Positions 9,032 to 17,150 of a stretch of 64,000 nucleotides of DNA are shown here, one piece after another; the first letter of the stretch is position 1; the number at the start of each line of letters is the position of its first letter. Source of the stretch: Lepagella muris. Its GTDB lineage: Bacteria > Bacteroidota > Bacteroidia > Bacteroidales > Muribaculaceae. Where the stretch lies: the NCBI RefSeq assembly GCF_004793975.1, contig NZ_SRYB01000011.1, positions 1 through 64,000 on the forward strand. The letters run 5' to 3'. The notes under the pieces were generated by a model. It saw only the letters and a program-made list of their open reading frames with translations. It made no database searches and was not told the origin of the DNA. A program made the position numbers and the translations under genes.

Positions 9032-10984
9032 TTATGCAACAGCTTCTTCGCAGTACCTTTCCTCTTCGGTCAGTATCGCCTCGGCTTCTTCTTCCGTTGG
9101 TTCGTATTGGATAGTCTCGGTCTCTGCCTCGGAAGTGTCAGGAGTGGCTTCTTCCGTGGTGGGTTCTGCCTCCGGCACGGTTTCTTCTTGGGGTGCTTCC
9201 TCGGCTTCGGGTGCAACCTCGGTCTCTGCCTCGGTGGTGTCGGGAGTGGCTTCTTCCGTGGTCGGTTCAGCTTCCGGCTCGATTACTTCTTTGGGTGCTT
9301 CCTCGGCTTCCGGCTCGGTTGCTTCGGGTTCGGTATCTTTGGCGAGTAGAGCCTTGCGTTCCTCTAATCGTTGGTGTCGCTTCTCGTAAATCTCGTTATA
9401 CTCGGCTTCGATGTTGGCGAGTTCTTCCGGCATGTGCTTCTTGGCGAAAGAGAGCAGGAGGTCGGCAATGGCGTTGTCACGATACGCACCCTTGAAATTG
9501 TCAATTAGAAAATCCCTGCGGATTATCGCCTTTGTCTTGGCGTTGAGATTGGCGATGATTGTCATTTTCTCACTGTCGTTGAGTGCGCTGTGAGACTTGC
9601 GGTCGGTCAGTCCGACGGCTTCGTAATGCTCTTTGCGGAGCGATGAGAGCAGGAAGAAATATATCATTTTGTCCTCGTCCTGCGAGAATTTAGTTTCGGT
9701 GATGTCGGCTTCGAGGATTTTCTTCTTCGTGTCCTCGATTGTACGCTCCACGGCTATCTCCTTGTTGCGTTTGTCCTTTGCTTCCAACTTGGCGATTTCG
9801 GCTTTCGGATTGTTGCCGTTCTCGCTCGGTTTGGCAGTTACAGCCATATATCCGAGCGTCACATCATTGCGCCCGATTGTGATGTAGAGTGAGATTTCTC
9901 CTGCCTCGGCTTTTGCCGTGATGTCGGCACACTTTTCCCTATGTGCTTCCACTCTGCCCTCGTATGCCTTTACAGCCTCGGCATATTCTTCCTCGGTGTC
10001 GAAGCGGTCGGATTGTGGTACGGCAGGTTCGCAAGGGTATGGTGTCAGATAGCCACTGAGTTTTTCTATGTCATAGCCCATTTCAATCAGCAGTGCGTTT
10101 ACCCTTTCGTTTATGTCATACTCCGAGTGGCAGAAATTGGCGGTGGGGTGTTCGTTCAGCATTTCAACCGCCTTGTCAGTGAGATAGCCGATGTGCTTCT
10201 CTCGGAGACAAGAGGGATTGGAGCAGTTGCCCTCACAGCCGTCCTCGCAGAACAGCAGAAGATTTATGGTGTTGAAAGGGCATGAGGCACACGCCGATTT
10301 GTCGAAGCGGTAACGGCTTAGGTCGGTGGTGTAGTTCTTTTCTATGAGCCGTGCCACATTTGAGGCGTTCATACCTCGCCAATTATTGTAGGTCACACCG
10401 TCTTTGAGGTGGGAGTTGTAAACATCTGTCTGTATGTCAACTCCGTAACGGCTTATCTCGGTAGCCACCGCCACCGTGATTTCCTCGGTGTCAATCAGCC
10501 GTGCGATTTCGGGTATGAGGGTTGTGAGCTTTATTCGGGTGCGGATATAGGTCTCGCTCTTGCCTATCTGCGTGGCGAGTGTGGCATAGTCGTAGCGTCC
10601 GCTGTCGATTGCAGCCTTTAACGTCTCGGCTTCTTCCATAGGCGTGATGTCCTGGCGGTGCAGGTTCTCCGCAATAGCCTTTTCCTCGGCTTCATCATCG
10701 GAAAGGTCAGTATAGACGGTTGCCTTGATGTCCTCTTTCCCTGCTATGAGGGAGGCGCGGTATCTGCGCTCTCCATACACGATTTCGTAGCGGTCGGTGC
10801 CGGCGATTGGTCGCACACCTATCGCGTGGAGAATACCTTGACGGCTGATAGAGTCAGCGAGTTCGGTGAGACTCTGCTCGTCGAAATTCTTACGGGGGTT
10901 GTAGTTGCTCGGCTGAATGAGAGCGAGGGAGATTGTGGCTTCCTGTACGTTTGCGGTGTTGGTCTGAATTGCTGTTGCTTCCAT
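9032..10984 (-). CDS. ParB-like partition/regulatory protein
   Basis: 650 residues. The N-terminal ParB/Srx-fold domain (about 18-115) includes NPRKNFDE, the GERRYRA motif that binds CTP in ParB proteins, and IAENLHRQDITPMEEA. An HTH-like region follows (about 130-200), then a Cys-rich patch (CASCPF...CEDGCEGNCSNPSC, about 238-262) that may bind metal. The C-terminal 100 residues are a Glu/Pro/Thr/Ala-rich tail made of a tandem repeat. No ParA is adjacent, so a role in element maintenance or gene control is as likely as partition. It is preceded by a 340-bp leader with a conserved hairpin. Confidence 0.8.
   Translation of the reverse strand: MEATAIQTNTANVQEATISLALIQPSNYNPRKNFDEQSLTELADSISRQGILHAIGVRPIAGTDRYEIVYGERRYRASLIAGKEDIKATVYTDLSDDEAEEKAIAENLHRQDITPMEEAETLKAAIDSGRYDYATLATQIGKSETYIRTRIKLTTLIPEIARLIDTEEITVAVATEISRYGVDIQTDVYNSHLKDGVTYNNWRGMNASNVARLIEKNYTTDLSRYRFDKSACASCPFNTINLLLFCEDGCEGNCSNPSCLREKHIGYLTDKAVEMLNEHPTANFCHSEYDINERVNALLIEMGYDIEKLSGYLTPYPCEPAVPQSDRFDTEEEYAEAVKAYEGRVEAHREKCADITAKAEAGEISLYITIGRNDVTLGYMAVTAKPSENGNNPKAEIAKLEAKDKRNKEIAVERTIEDTKKKILEADITETKFSQDEDKMIYFFLLSSLRKEHYEAVGLTDRKSHSALNDSEKMTIIANLNAKTKAIIRRDFLIDNFKGAYRDNAIADLLLSFAKKHMPEELANIEAEYNEIYEKRHQRLEERKALLAKDTEPEATEPEAEEAPKEVIEPEAEPTTEEATPDTTEAETEVAPEAEEAPQEETVPEAEPTTEEATPDTSEAETETIQYEPTEEEAEAILTEEERYCEEAVA
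9120..9323 (-). repeat. 102-bp tandem duplication in ParB-like tail
   Basis: Two diverged in-frame copies (9120-9221 and 9222-9323) encode the acidic tail motif PTTEEATPDT twice, 34 codons apart. The tail is probably disordered. The repeat is a likely site of length variation among strains. Confidence 0.7.
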
Positions 10985-11361
10985 AATTTGAGGGTTTTAG
11001 ATGTTTGAGTTTTTTGTTTTTTCCCTTTTGTTTGAAGCCTTGTGGCTTCTCGCGTCCGGGGGATTTTTTCGATACAATCAAGACGAAGGGCACAGGGGGC
11101 GCAAGGCAAGTGTGGCAAGTGAAAAAATACGGAATACCCGATTTGGCACAAATCGTGGAAGGCTGCCGGATTTTTTCATGCAGCCAAGCCGGAGGCGGTC
11201 GCTTGCCGGCGTCTCCGCCCGCCGTTACTTCGTAGCGAAAAACCAACGGACGCAGAAGCCGCAAGTAATCAAAGATAAGTTACCGCCTCCAGTACCTTTT
11301 TATTCATAAATCATCATCTGTCAGGATATAACGGCGATTTTTATGCGTGCAAACCACCCTA
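10985..11361 (-). promoter_or_regulatory. Long leader of parB unit with hairpin
   Basis: 377 bp without a credible gene. Near the ParB start, the stem GAAGCC/GGCTTC with 4-nt loop (11034-11049) is followed on the minus strand by AAACAAAAGGGAA, matching the leader at 1633-1662. Farther up, GGCTGC/GCAGCC (about 11160-11184) forms another hairpin, and TATCTTTG (11270-11277, minus strand) is a possible -7 box. The right end carries the start of the radical-SAM relic (11362). Confidence 0.45.
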
Positions 11362-11502
11362 ATGTCAAATATTCTTATTAACTTTGCGATAGGCTCTTAT
11401 GCCGATCCGACAGCAATGCCTCCCGATCGAGCAAAAATAATTGGACTCTCCCGTCATCGCCTCTCCACCGACGGCGATGGTGTGACTACACTTGTCGCTT
11501 TC
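11362..11502 (+). pseudogene. 5' fragment of radical-SAM activase gene
   Basis: Codons 1-47 from the ATG at 11362 read like the N-terminus of an anaerobic-ribonucleotide-reductase-activase type radical-SAM protein: RAKIIGLSRHRLSTDGDG followed by VTTLVAF. In that family this is followed directly by HGCPLRCKYC, which carries the 4Fe-4S cysteines. Here the similarity stops exactly there and continues in frame into a lipoprotein signal sequence. It marks a recombination joint. The identification rests on recalled family sequence. Confidence 0.55.
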
Positions 11503-11988
11503 AGCAGACTTACAGTAATATTCATTATCGTAATCGTGCTATTCGCGGGATGCACATACCGCAGTGATTCGATTGTCGATAATGGGGTTTGGCTTCCGGT
11601 TGAGAATGGAGAATCAGTAGGAAGCTATACGAACCTTGAAGGGCATATTTATTGGGGGACCGCAGTAGGTGATTTTAGCTGTGATGAAATTGATGTTGAT
11701 TTAGCGTCTTTCCGTGTTTGTAGCGAAACTGAATATGCAAAAGACAAACGCCACGTCTATTATCCACAGCGCATTATCTGTTATGATGGAATAGACGAAG
11801 ATGGCAATGGATTTGGAGGCACTTATGCTGAAGAAATGATACTCAAAGGTGCAAATCCCAACCATTTCAGATATTTGGGAAATGGTTATGCTGTTGCAGG
11901 CAATAGAATGTACTTAAATGGAGAAACAATCGAGTGGAATGATAGCATAGTGCAACAAAACAGCAGTGTCTTAAACAACAATAACTAA
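11482..11988 (+). CDS. Lipoprotein with DKNYY-like repeat
   Basis: The hydrophobic stretch VIFIIVIVLFAGC is a lipoprotein signal with lipobox (Cys near 11550). GTG at 11482 gives a signal of usual length. The frame also runs through the radical-SAM relic from 11362 or GTG 11347, which would place about 60 residues before the lipobox. The mature part has YAKDKRHVYYP and NHFRYLGNGYAVAGNRMYL, resembling the DKNYY repeat family, often seen among immunity or surface lipoproteins. It is the first gene of a low-GC operon. Function unknown. Confidence 0.6.
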   Translation: MTTLVAFSRLTVIFIIVIVLFAGCTYRSDSIVDNGVWLPVENGESVGSYTNLEGHIYWGTAVGDFSCDEIDVDLASFRVCSETEYAKDKRHVYYPQRIICYDGIDEDGNGFGGTYAEEMILKGANPNHFRYLGNGYAVAGNRMYLNGETIEWNDSIVQQNSSVLNNNN

Positions 11989-11989
11989 G

Positions 11990-12919
11990 ATGAAAGAATC
12001 TCTCCGATATAAAATATGCCTAAGTCTGGTGTGGGTGCAACTCGCACTCATACCTATTGTATATCTTATGATGTGGGCGGTCGATGGCACACCTTATATC
12101 TGGAGATGGAATCTTTTGGCTTGGGCTATCTTAACAGGCTATCTGATTGGCTTTATCGCTTTGCCATTAAGTCGCGGCCTTGACAAACCCAAATTATTAA
12201 AATGGTGGTTGCGGATTGATTTTGTAGCCACAATTCTACTTTTTATACCTTTCTATTTTACGTTCATGGCGTCAAAGGCTAATTTTGTATCTGAAAGAGG
12301 TAAGTATGTCCTGTTTACAACAGGTGGAGGAATGGCAATGCCTGCACTTCGATTCGGAAAATCAGACGGATTATTTATCAAAGAATTATACAATTCAGAT
12401 GCTGCAGCATTTGATATCTGTACAGAAGTTTGGATAGTGAATGAAGATTATGGTTATAGCAGTCTGAAAATTTGGAACGACCATTATAAAAGTATCCATG
12501 TGTTTCCGATTGATAGTTCAACTTATCGCCAACATAACAATATTATTGACAAACAGATTGATAGCATATTTCATGCAAACATAATCGGTTATGACAAAAT
12601 GAAATTTGTTATGCCGGATGATTTTTCAACAATCGAATACTGCGACAGCACCAGTATCGAATATCACAGCCCCGATTTTATTCAGTTGGCAGATATAAAA
12701 TATTGGTCATACAAAACAGGTAATTTTTTGGATTCAGTATTGATAACCCTTTCTGTATCAAAAAATGACATATTACCGATAACAGCCCAAGATACATTAT
12801 TGGTGGAGAGAGTTGAAACGGAGAGACAAATAAAGCTCCCGAAAGATTCTGTGCCGTGGATGTCTCCTACTGAAGCTCATCGGTTCATAAACGATTTGAA
12901 AAGGAGGTACGGTTTATGA
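11990..12919 (+). CDS. Membrane protein of unknown function
   Basis: 309 residues with three N-terminal membrane segments (about 8-28, 38-60 and 76-96) and a soluble C-terminal part of some 210 residues ending LPKDSVPWMSPTEAHRFIND. No family is recognised. It begins one base after the lipoprotein stop and its own stop overlaps the next start (ATGA), so the genes are translated as one unit. Low GC compared with flanking DNA suggests acquisition. Confidence 0.6.
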   Translation: MKESLRYKICLSLVWVQLALIPIVYLMMWAVDGTPYIWRWNLLAWAILTGYLIGFIALPLSRGLDKPKLLKWWLRIDFVATILLFIPFYFTFMASKANFVSERGKYVLFTTGGGMAMPALRFGKSDGLFIKELYNSDAAAFDICTEVWIVNEDYGYSSLKIWNDHYKSIHVFPIDSSTYRQHNNIIDKQIDSIFHANIIGYDKMKFVMPDDFSTIEYCDSTSIEYHSPDFIQLADIKYWSYKTGNFLDSVLITLSVSKNDILPITAQDTLLVERVETERQIKLPKDSVPWMSPTEAHRFINDLKRRYGL

Positions 12920-13386
12920 AGGAGAAAATTAAATACATCTTTGTCGCTTGCAGTTTTATACTCTTTGTAATGGCCTGTTTTAACCCGGTTTTTGTCGGAG
13001 GTGGGAATGGGCAAGGACTACTGTGCCTTATATTTGGAGCATTTGGGATAGTTATATTTCCGTTATTTTTTCTTGAACTATTCTCAGGAAATTTTGATTA
13101 TGGATACTTCTGGAATTTTGTGTGGCTTGCAAATCCATTATATGTTGCTGTTATATTTTTACTGTGTAAATCCAAATATAAACCAGCAATAAAAATTTCG
13201 GGGCTTTCGTTGTTGCTTGCTTCATCGTTTATCTTTTGTAATAGATTAGTCACAAGTGAAAGCGGAAGCCCAGGAGAGATAGGAGCAAAAGACATTGGAT
13301 ATTATCTATGGCTATCTGCATTTGTCTTTATGTTTTTAGCTTGTATTGTTGGCTATTGGTTAAATCGGAAAGGAGGTAAGCCATGA
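12916..13386 (+). CDS. Small polytopic membrane protein
   Basis: 156 residues with four predicted membrane helices (about 8-24, 34-56, 66-88 and 124-148) and short loops. No motif is recognised. Overlaps both neighbours by 4 nt (ATGA junctions), indicating strict operon organisation with 11990-12919 and 13383-14102. Confidence 0.6.
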   Translation: MKEKIKYIFVACSFILFVMACFNPVFVGGGNGQGLLCLIFGAFGIVIFPLFFLELFSGNFDYGYFWNFVWLANPLYVAVIFLLCKSKYKPAIKISGLSLLLASSFIFCNRLVTSESGSPGEIGAKDIGYYLWLSAFVFMFLACIVGYWLNRKGGKP

Positions 13387-14102
13387 AACAAATTCTAACT
13401 GATTATCTTGAAATCTGTAATAAATTCAGATTGGAAGGACTGAGCAAAGTCGAAAGAAAAAGTCGCCATTCCATGCTTCAAGAGTGGGCGAAAAAGGAAT
13501 ATGGCAAGGAAATTGTGTCGATAGCTGAGATTCAAGATTTTTGGCATAATCACGATACGATATGTTGGAATCAACTGTTCATACAAAAAGTTGTATGCCC
13601 GGCGGTAGCCACTGACTTGGCAAACGGCGGACATGAAGGGTTGATATTCCTTTTTCAGTGCTTCCGAGGTCACGAAAGCTCATACATATACACCGATAGC
13701 CCTCTTGCTATTTTTTGCCAATACTGTGGTTACAACTATGAGCCATTGCAACTGGCTAATCTTTTTCTTGAACATGATTCGGAAAATATGGATGCCTTGA
13801 ATTACAAATATCATGCGCTCAAAGAGTATCTTACTTTTTCTATCCATGAGATTCCCTACGGCATTTTGAATGGAGCAAGTGTTTCAGATATCCCGGCAAT
13901 GTTGAAAGATTTGGATGAGTTTGAAATGATTTCTAAAAGGCTGGGTAAGATTGATTCCAATCTGATTGCGGATTGCCGAAAATATTATAATGCCTACATG
14001 GACTATCTGCAAAATCTAAAGGAATATAAGAATTTTGAAGTCTATCTAAATTCTAATGGCATATCATATCAGCCATACACAAAACGTTATGACTATTATT
14101 AG
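13383..14102 (+). CDS. Soluble hypothetical protein
   Basis: 239 residues, no signal or membrane segment, rich in aromatic residues and mainly helical by appearance. No domain is recognised. Its association with small membrane proteins and a DKNYY-like lipoprotein recalls islands of immunity or defence genes in Bacteroidales, but that is inference only. Four-base overlap with the preceding gene. Confidence 0.55.
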   Translation: MKQILTDYLEICNKFRLEGLSKVERKSRHSMLQEWAKKEYGKEIVSIAEIQDFWHNHDTICWNQLFIQKVVCPAVATDLANGGHEGLIFLFQCFRGHESSYIYTDSPLAIFCQYCGYNYEPLQLANLFLEHDSENMDALNYKYHALKEYLTFSIHEIPYGILNGASVSDIPAMLKDLDEFEMISKRLGKIDSNLIADCRKYYNAYMDYLQNLKEYKNFEVYLNSNGISYQPYTKRYDYY

Positions 14103-14123
14103 TTCGATAACGCAACACATATA

Positions 14124-14354
14124 ATGGAAGAAATTATGTCAATAACCAATTCAATAGCACAGCATATCGGAGCCGGGATGCGGTATTTCTTTCTGCGGAT
14201 TGTTTGTCGTAGAAAAGATGTGTCGTATAAAAAGCTATGCAACAGCGATAAAAAGAATCCGCTCGCTTATAACGATAATGCTTTTGCCAATGGCTGCTTG
14301 GGCATGATTGTTATTGCTGTCTTGATTATATTGATGGTTAAATATTTAGGTTGA
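14124..14354 (+). CDS. Small single-pass membrane protein
   Basis: 76 residues with basic N-terminal half and one C-terminal membrane helix (CLGMIVIAVLIILMVKYLG). An alternative ATG lies at 14136. It lies 21 nt after one gene and 3 nt before the next in the low-GC operon. The small size and tail anchor would suit an accessory or immunity subunit; no homology is recognised. Confidence 0.5.
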   Translation: MEEIMSITNSIAQHIGAGMRYFFLRIVCRRKDVSYKKLCNSDKKNPLAYNDNAFANGCLGMIVIAVLIILMVKYLG

Positions 14355-14357
14355 TAA

Positions 14358-15362
14358 ATGACAAGTAAGGAACTACAAAAGATGCTTGATACTACAAGAC
14401 GCGACGTAGGCCGTGAACATGGCTTCCGCCAGAGTTCCTATATCAATTTCAAGGTTGAGAATGGATATTTTTTTTGCTTGTATTTTAGTCTTGAAGAGGC
14501 AAGGCTTGAGGTAAAGCCTATGTACGCCGATGATCTTTGGTGGGAAATATGGGAAGCGAATGAAAATATGAGAGAGCCGTTAAGTTTGCGTGGTAAAGGC
14601 GCATATGCTTTATCTGGTCAAGTATTGACAAAAATTGCTATTTTTGGCGATAGGCGTGATTTCGACAATATTGATATTCGCCAGTTTTATGAGCGAGTCT
14701 TTAATGAAGCTAATACTGAAATAGAGCGTTTCTTATTGCTTAACCCCGATGCTGATTCGTTTGTACCCGATGAAAGCAGGACGTATCACGACCCTGACCG
14801 TTTACTATATCTGATGACACTTATTCATTCAGGAAACAATCAAGAAGTGTTGTCAATCATCAAAGAAGCACGGCAAAACAAACACAGATGTGAGTTCCGA
14901 AGTGGACTGTTTGAAGATAGTTATACATACATCCGAAGATGGTGCAAGCGAGATGGGTTCTTCAACAATATAGGCAGGAGCATACATAATTTGATGAACT
15001 TAATCGTCAAAACAAAGACTTTTGCTGTTATGGGCATGGGCTTTAATATTAGCAATCATAATAAACTGTATAATCCGCATAATGGTAGAATTTTTGAAGG
15101 TTCTATATTACTCGCATTAATAACCTCGTCGCTTTATTTATTTGACAGTTATGATTTAGCTTGGATAATATTAGCGTTATATATAGTTCGCGTTTTTATC
15201 ATTTTGATAAAACGCAGTGATAAAAGAGAACTACGATATGAGGCTGAATATATGAGCTTACCAATTACGAATAAGCGTAAATTTAAGATAATAAGTTGGG
15301 CGATAGTGATTCTTCTTTATTTGTATTCGTTTTGTATCATATTTTATGCGACAAAAGATTAG
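14358..15362 (+). CDS. Hypothetical protein with C-terminal membrane pair
   Basis: 334 residues. A soluble N-terminal region of about 240 residues contains the conserved-looking HGFRQSSYINFKVENGYFFC segment, followed by a hydrophobic pair (about 245-280) and a final membrane helix (about 308-330). No family is recognised with confidence. It is the last gene of the operon; the stop is followed at once by the terminator of the opposing histone-like gene. Confidence 0.55.
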   Translation: MTSKELQKMLDTTRRDVGREHGFRQSSYINFKVENGYFFCLYFSLEEARLEVKPMYADDLWWEIWEANENMREPLSLRGKGAYALSGQVLTKIAIFGDRRDFDNIDIRQFYERVFNEANTEIERFLLLNPDADSFVPDESRTYHDPDRLLYLMTLIHSGNNQEVLSIIKEARQNKHRCEFRSGLFEDSYTYIRRWCKRDGFFNNIGRSIHNLMNLIVKTKTFAVMGMGFNISNHNKLYNPHNGRIFEGSILLALITSSLYLFDSYDLAWIILALYIVRVFIILIKRSDKRELRYEAEYMSLPITNKRKFKIISWAIVILLYLYSFCIIFYATKD

Positions 15363-15365
15363 CAT

Positions 15366-15404
15366 AGAAAAAAATAGAACTCCCTATGCTCACGCACAGG
15401 GAGT
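15366..15404 (-). terminator. Terminator of histone-like gene unit
   Basis: ACTCCCT (15379-15385) pairs with AGGGAGT (15398-15404). On the minus strand the stem is followed by TCTATTTTTTT, a proper T-run, so it is a Rho-independent terminator for the unit ending at 15447. Confidence 0.7.
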
Positions 15405-15446
15405 CCCGGTTTTTGACAGCAAAGAAATTGTCCTATCGAGGGCGGA

Positions 15447-15632
15447 TTATTCAGCCTTGTTGTTGGCGGCTTCCAGCGAGAGTTTGCGGAAGCGTTTGAG
15501 CAGCGGTTCCAGTTCGAGGGATGCGCGACGTGCGCGGAGTCCGGCGGCCTTGTTGCCCTTGTCGAGCTGGGAGCAGGCATCTTTCAGGAAAGATGCAGTG
15601 AGTGTTTCGATCTGATCAAGTAGTTCTTTCAT
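15447..15632 (-). CDS. Histone H1-like (Hc1-type) DNA-binding protein
   Basis: 61 residues, with MKELLDQIE at the start and the helix GNKAAGLRARRASLELEPLL. This matches the short histone H1-like proteins of Bacteroidota, which begin MKEL, have K-G-N-K-A-A-G-x-R-A-R-K/R-A-S-L-E-L-E and average about 60 residues. They are thought to compact DNA. Here it ends a minus-strand run of mobile-element genes and is followed by a terminator. Confidence 0.7.
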   Translation of the reverse strand: MKELLDQIETLTASFLKDACSQLDKGNKAAGLRARRASLELEPLLKRFRKLSLEAANNKAE

Positions 15633-15653
15633 CGTTGTATTCAGTTTAGGAAT

Positions 15654-16193
15654 TTATAAAAGAGGTATTTCAAAAGAGTTTACGACGCACTGTGCGTCGC
15701 GGTCGAGTATAAACCAGTATTCCGAGCGGTAGGGAGAGCCGCTTTCCGACAGAGCCTCATATTCTATCTTCACTTTCCAGCCGGAGAACGGTTTGCGTGG
15801 AGCGTCAGGAGTCTCGAAGCCCACCATAGAGCGGAGAGCGGACATCGCCGACATCTGGCGGCCGACAAGTTCGGAAACGGTGTTGTCCTCAAAATCGAGG
15901 TTCTGAAGCCCGTCTGTTCGGGATATGACCTGTTCGTTGACTTTCATCATCGACATGGCTATCGCCATTTTCTCGTCGTTGTTGATGTAGTTGCGGCCGA
16001 ACACGCTGTCAGGCTTGCTGACCGCTATGACCTTTACCGACTCCGGATTATCCACCGAAGCCATCAGTGCCTTCTCCGCCACTGACTGCGCCCGTTTCGA
16101 CGGCTGGCCGAAGTAGTGGAAGGCATAACCTATGCCGCCCCACATAGCCACACAACTTATGAGCAGTATGGCGAGTTTCGTTCCCGGCTTCAT
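15654..16193 (-). CDS. Membrane-anchored hypothetical protein
   Basis: 179 residues with an N-terminal membrane anchor or signal (LAILLISCVAMWGGIGYAF, about 7-25) and a soluble domain with FSGWKVKIEYEALSESG and SEYWFILD near the C-terminus. No named family. Its start overlaps the stop of the zinc-ribbon gene by 4 nt. The GC content of this segment is visibly higher than that of the operon to its left. Confidence 0.6.
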   Translation of the reverse strand: MKPGTKLAILLISCVAMWGGIGYAFHYFGQPSKRAQSVAEKALMASVDNPESVKVIAVSKPDSVFGRNYINNDEKMAIAMSMMKVNEQVISRTDGLQNLDFEDNTVSELVGRQMSAMSALRSMVGFETPDAPRKPFSGWKVKIEYEALSESGSPYRSEYWFILDRDAQCVVNSFEIPLL

Positions 16194-16735
16194 ACCTTGA
16201 TAACCTTTAGTTTGTCGGGTGACAAGCCGAGTTTACGGCGATAGACAGAGCCGTTCTCGCCGAACATCTCGACCTCGTGGGAAGTGACACCATCGGCGCA
16301 TATCTCTCGCACTTCATCGAGCGTCATGAGATGCCCGGCGATATTTCGCCATATCACGAAGTCGCAGGGGCTTCCCTCCTGCCGGTAGTTGGAGCAGTTG
16401 AAAGCCTTTGCGCCCACGCGGATCTCGCCGCCGCAACGGGGGCAGCGTGCCACCACCGACTCCATTGTGATAGAGCCGTCAGCCGCCATGACAAGCACGG
16501 TCGGAAAAGTCTTCCACTCCTTCGTGGCGAAGCCGTCGAGCAGTATGCTCCGCTTCTCCAGCAGTTCCGCGACCTCGGCATCTGCCATCTTGCGGTTGCC
16601 GATAACCCCGTTGATGAAGAGTCCGCACTTGCCGTCTTCCCCGGTGTTGTTCTCACAGCGGTAGCCCTTGCAGGTCTTCACCACATTGCCGCCGCACACA
16701 GGGCAACGGCCGATAATCTTTGTTTCTGTATCCAT
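16190..16735 (-). CDS. Double zinc-ribbon protein
   Basis: 181 residues with two zinc ribbons. The first has CPVCGG near residue 11 and CENNTGEDGKC near 27; the second has CPRCGG near 101 and CSNYRQEGSPC near 113. This spacing resembles the C-terminal zinc fingers of topoisomerase I, and similar standalone proteins occur beside topoisomerase genes in Bacteroidales conjugative elements. No topoisomerase is present here, so it is probably a separated piece of such a module. Confidence 0.65.
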   Translation of the reverse strand: MDTETKIIGRCPVCGGNVVKTCKGYRCENNTGEDGKCGLFINGVIGNRKMADAEVAELLEKRSILLDGFATKEWKTFPTVLVMAADGSITMESVVARCPRCGGEIRVGAKAFNCSNYRQEGSPCDFVIWRNIAGHLMTLDEVREICADGVTSHEVEMFGENGSVYRRKLGLSPDKLKVIKV

Positions 16736-16760
16736 GTAAAAAATGTTATTGATAGTTCGT

Positions 16761-17150
16761 TTATCTGTATTTTATCGTGTTCCACTCCCACACAAGGGTC
16801 TCCGCGATAGCCTTTCCCGACATCACCGAGGCCCAGCCGTCGGGGTCGAGCGAGAACCACAGGTCGTTCCATGAGAGAGTGCGTATCTGCCACGCCAGCA
16901 GCCACAGGTCGGTGTTGATTGTCTCCAGACGTGTCACCACCTCGTTTGCCACATAGTACCGCTCGGCGGAGTTGAGAAGATTTACCTTGTGCTTCTCCTT
17001 ATTGCCATCAGAGCCTGTGACAGTGTAGCTCCCAGACGTGACAAGCTGTTGCATGAAGGGATAGAGAGCCGCCATCTGTGCGGCCGCGTCAGTCAGCTCA
17101 TCGGACACCAGCACCGCTATCGCCGTGCCTTTAAGGTGTCCCGGCACCGA
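16761..17150 (-). pseudogene. 3' part of conjugative-element gene, cut at junction
   Basis: About 130 C-terminal residues are preserved (AERYYVANEVVTRLETINTD, WLLAWQIRTLSWNDLWF, ending LVWEWNTIKYR). The apparent ATG at 17165 lies within thioesterase DNA, so the real N-terminus is lost at the joint near 17145-17157. No domain is recognised with confidence; the context (zinc ribbon, histone-like protein) suggests a conjugative-element protein. Confidence 0.5.

Noticed and set aside
9020..10621. Plus-strand ORFs opposite the ParB-like gene
   Set aside because: Shadow frames; the Ser/Gly/Cys-rich translations come from the opposite strand of the acidic repeat and have no independent support.
9032..10984. 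Complete ParABS partition system
   Set aside because: Only a ParB-like protein is present; no ParA ATPase and no clear parS array, so a partition locus cannot be claimed.
16277..16810. 177-codon plus-strand ORF opposite the zinc-ribbon gene
   Set aside because: Antisense of a gene with clear CxxC motifs; the translation is rich in His/Ala and has no domain.
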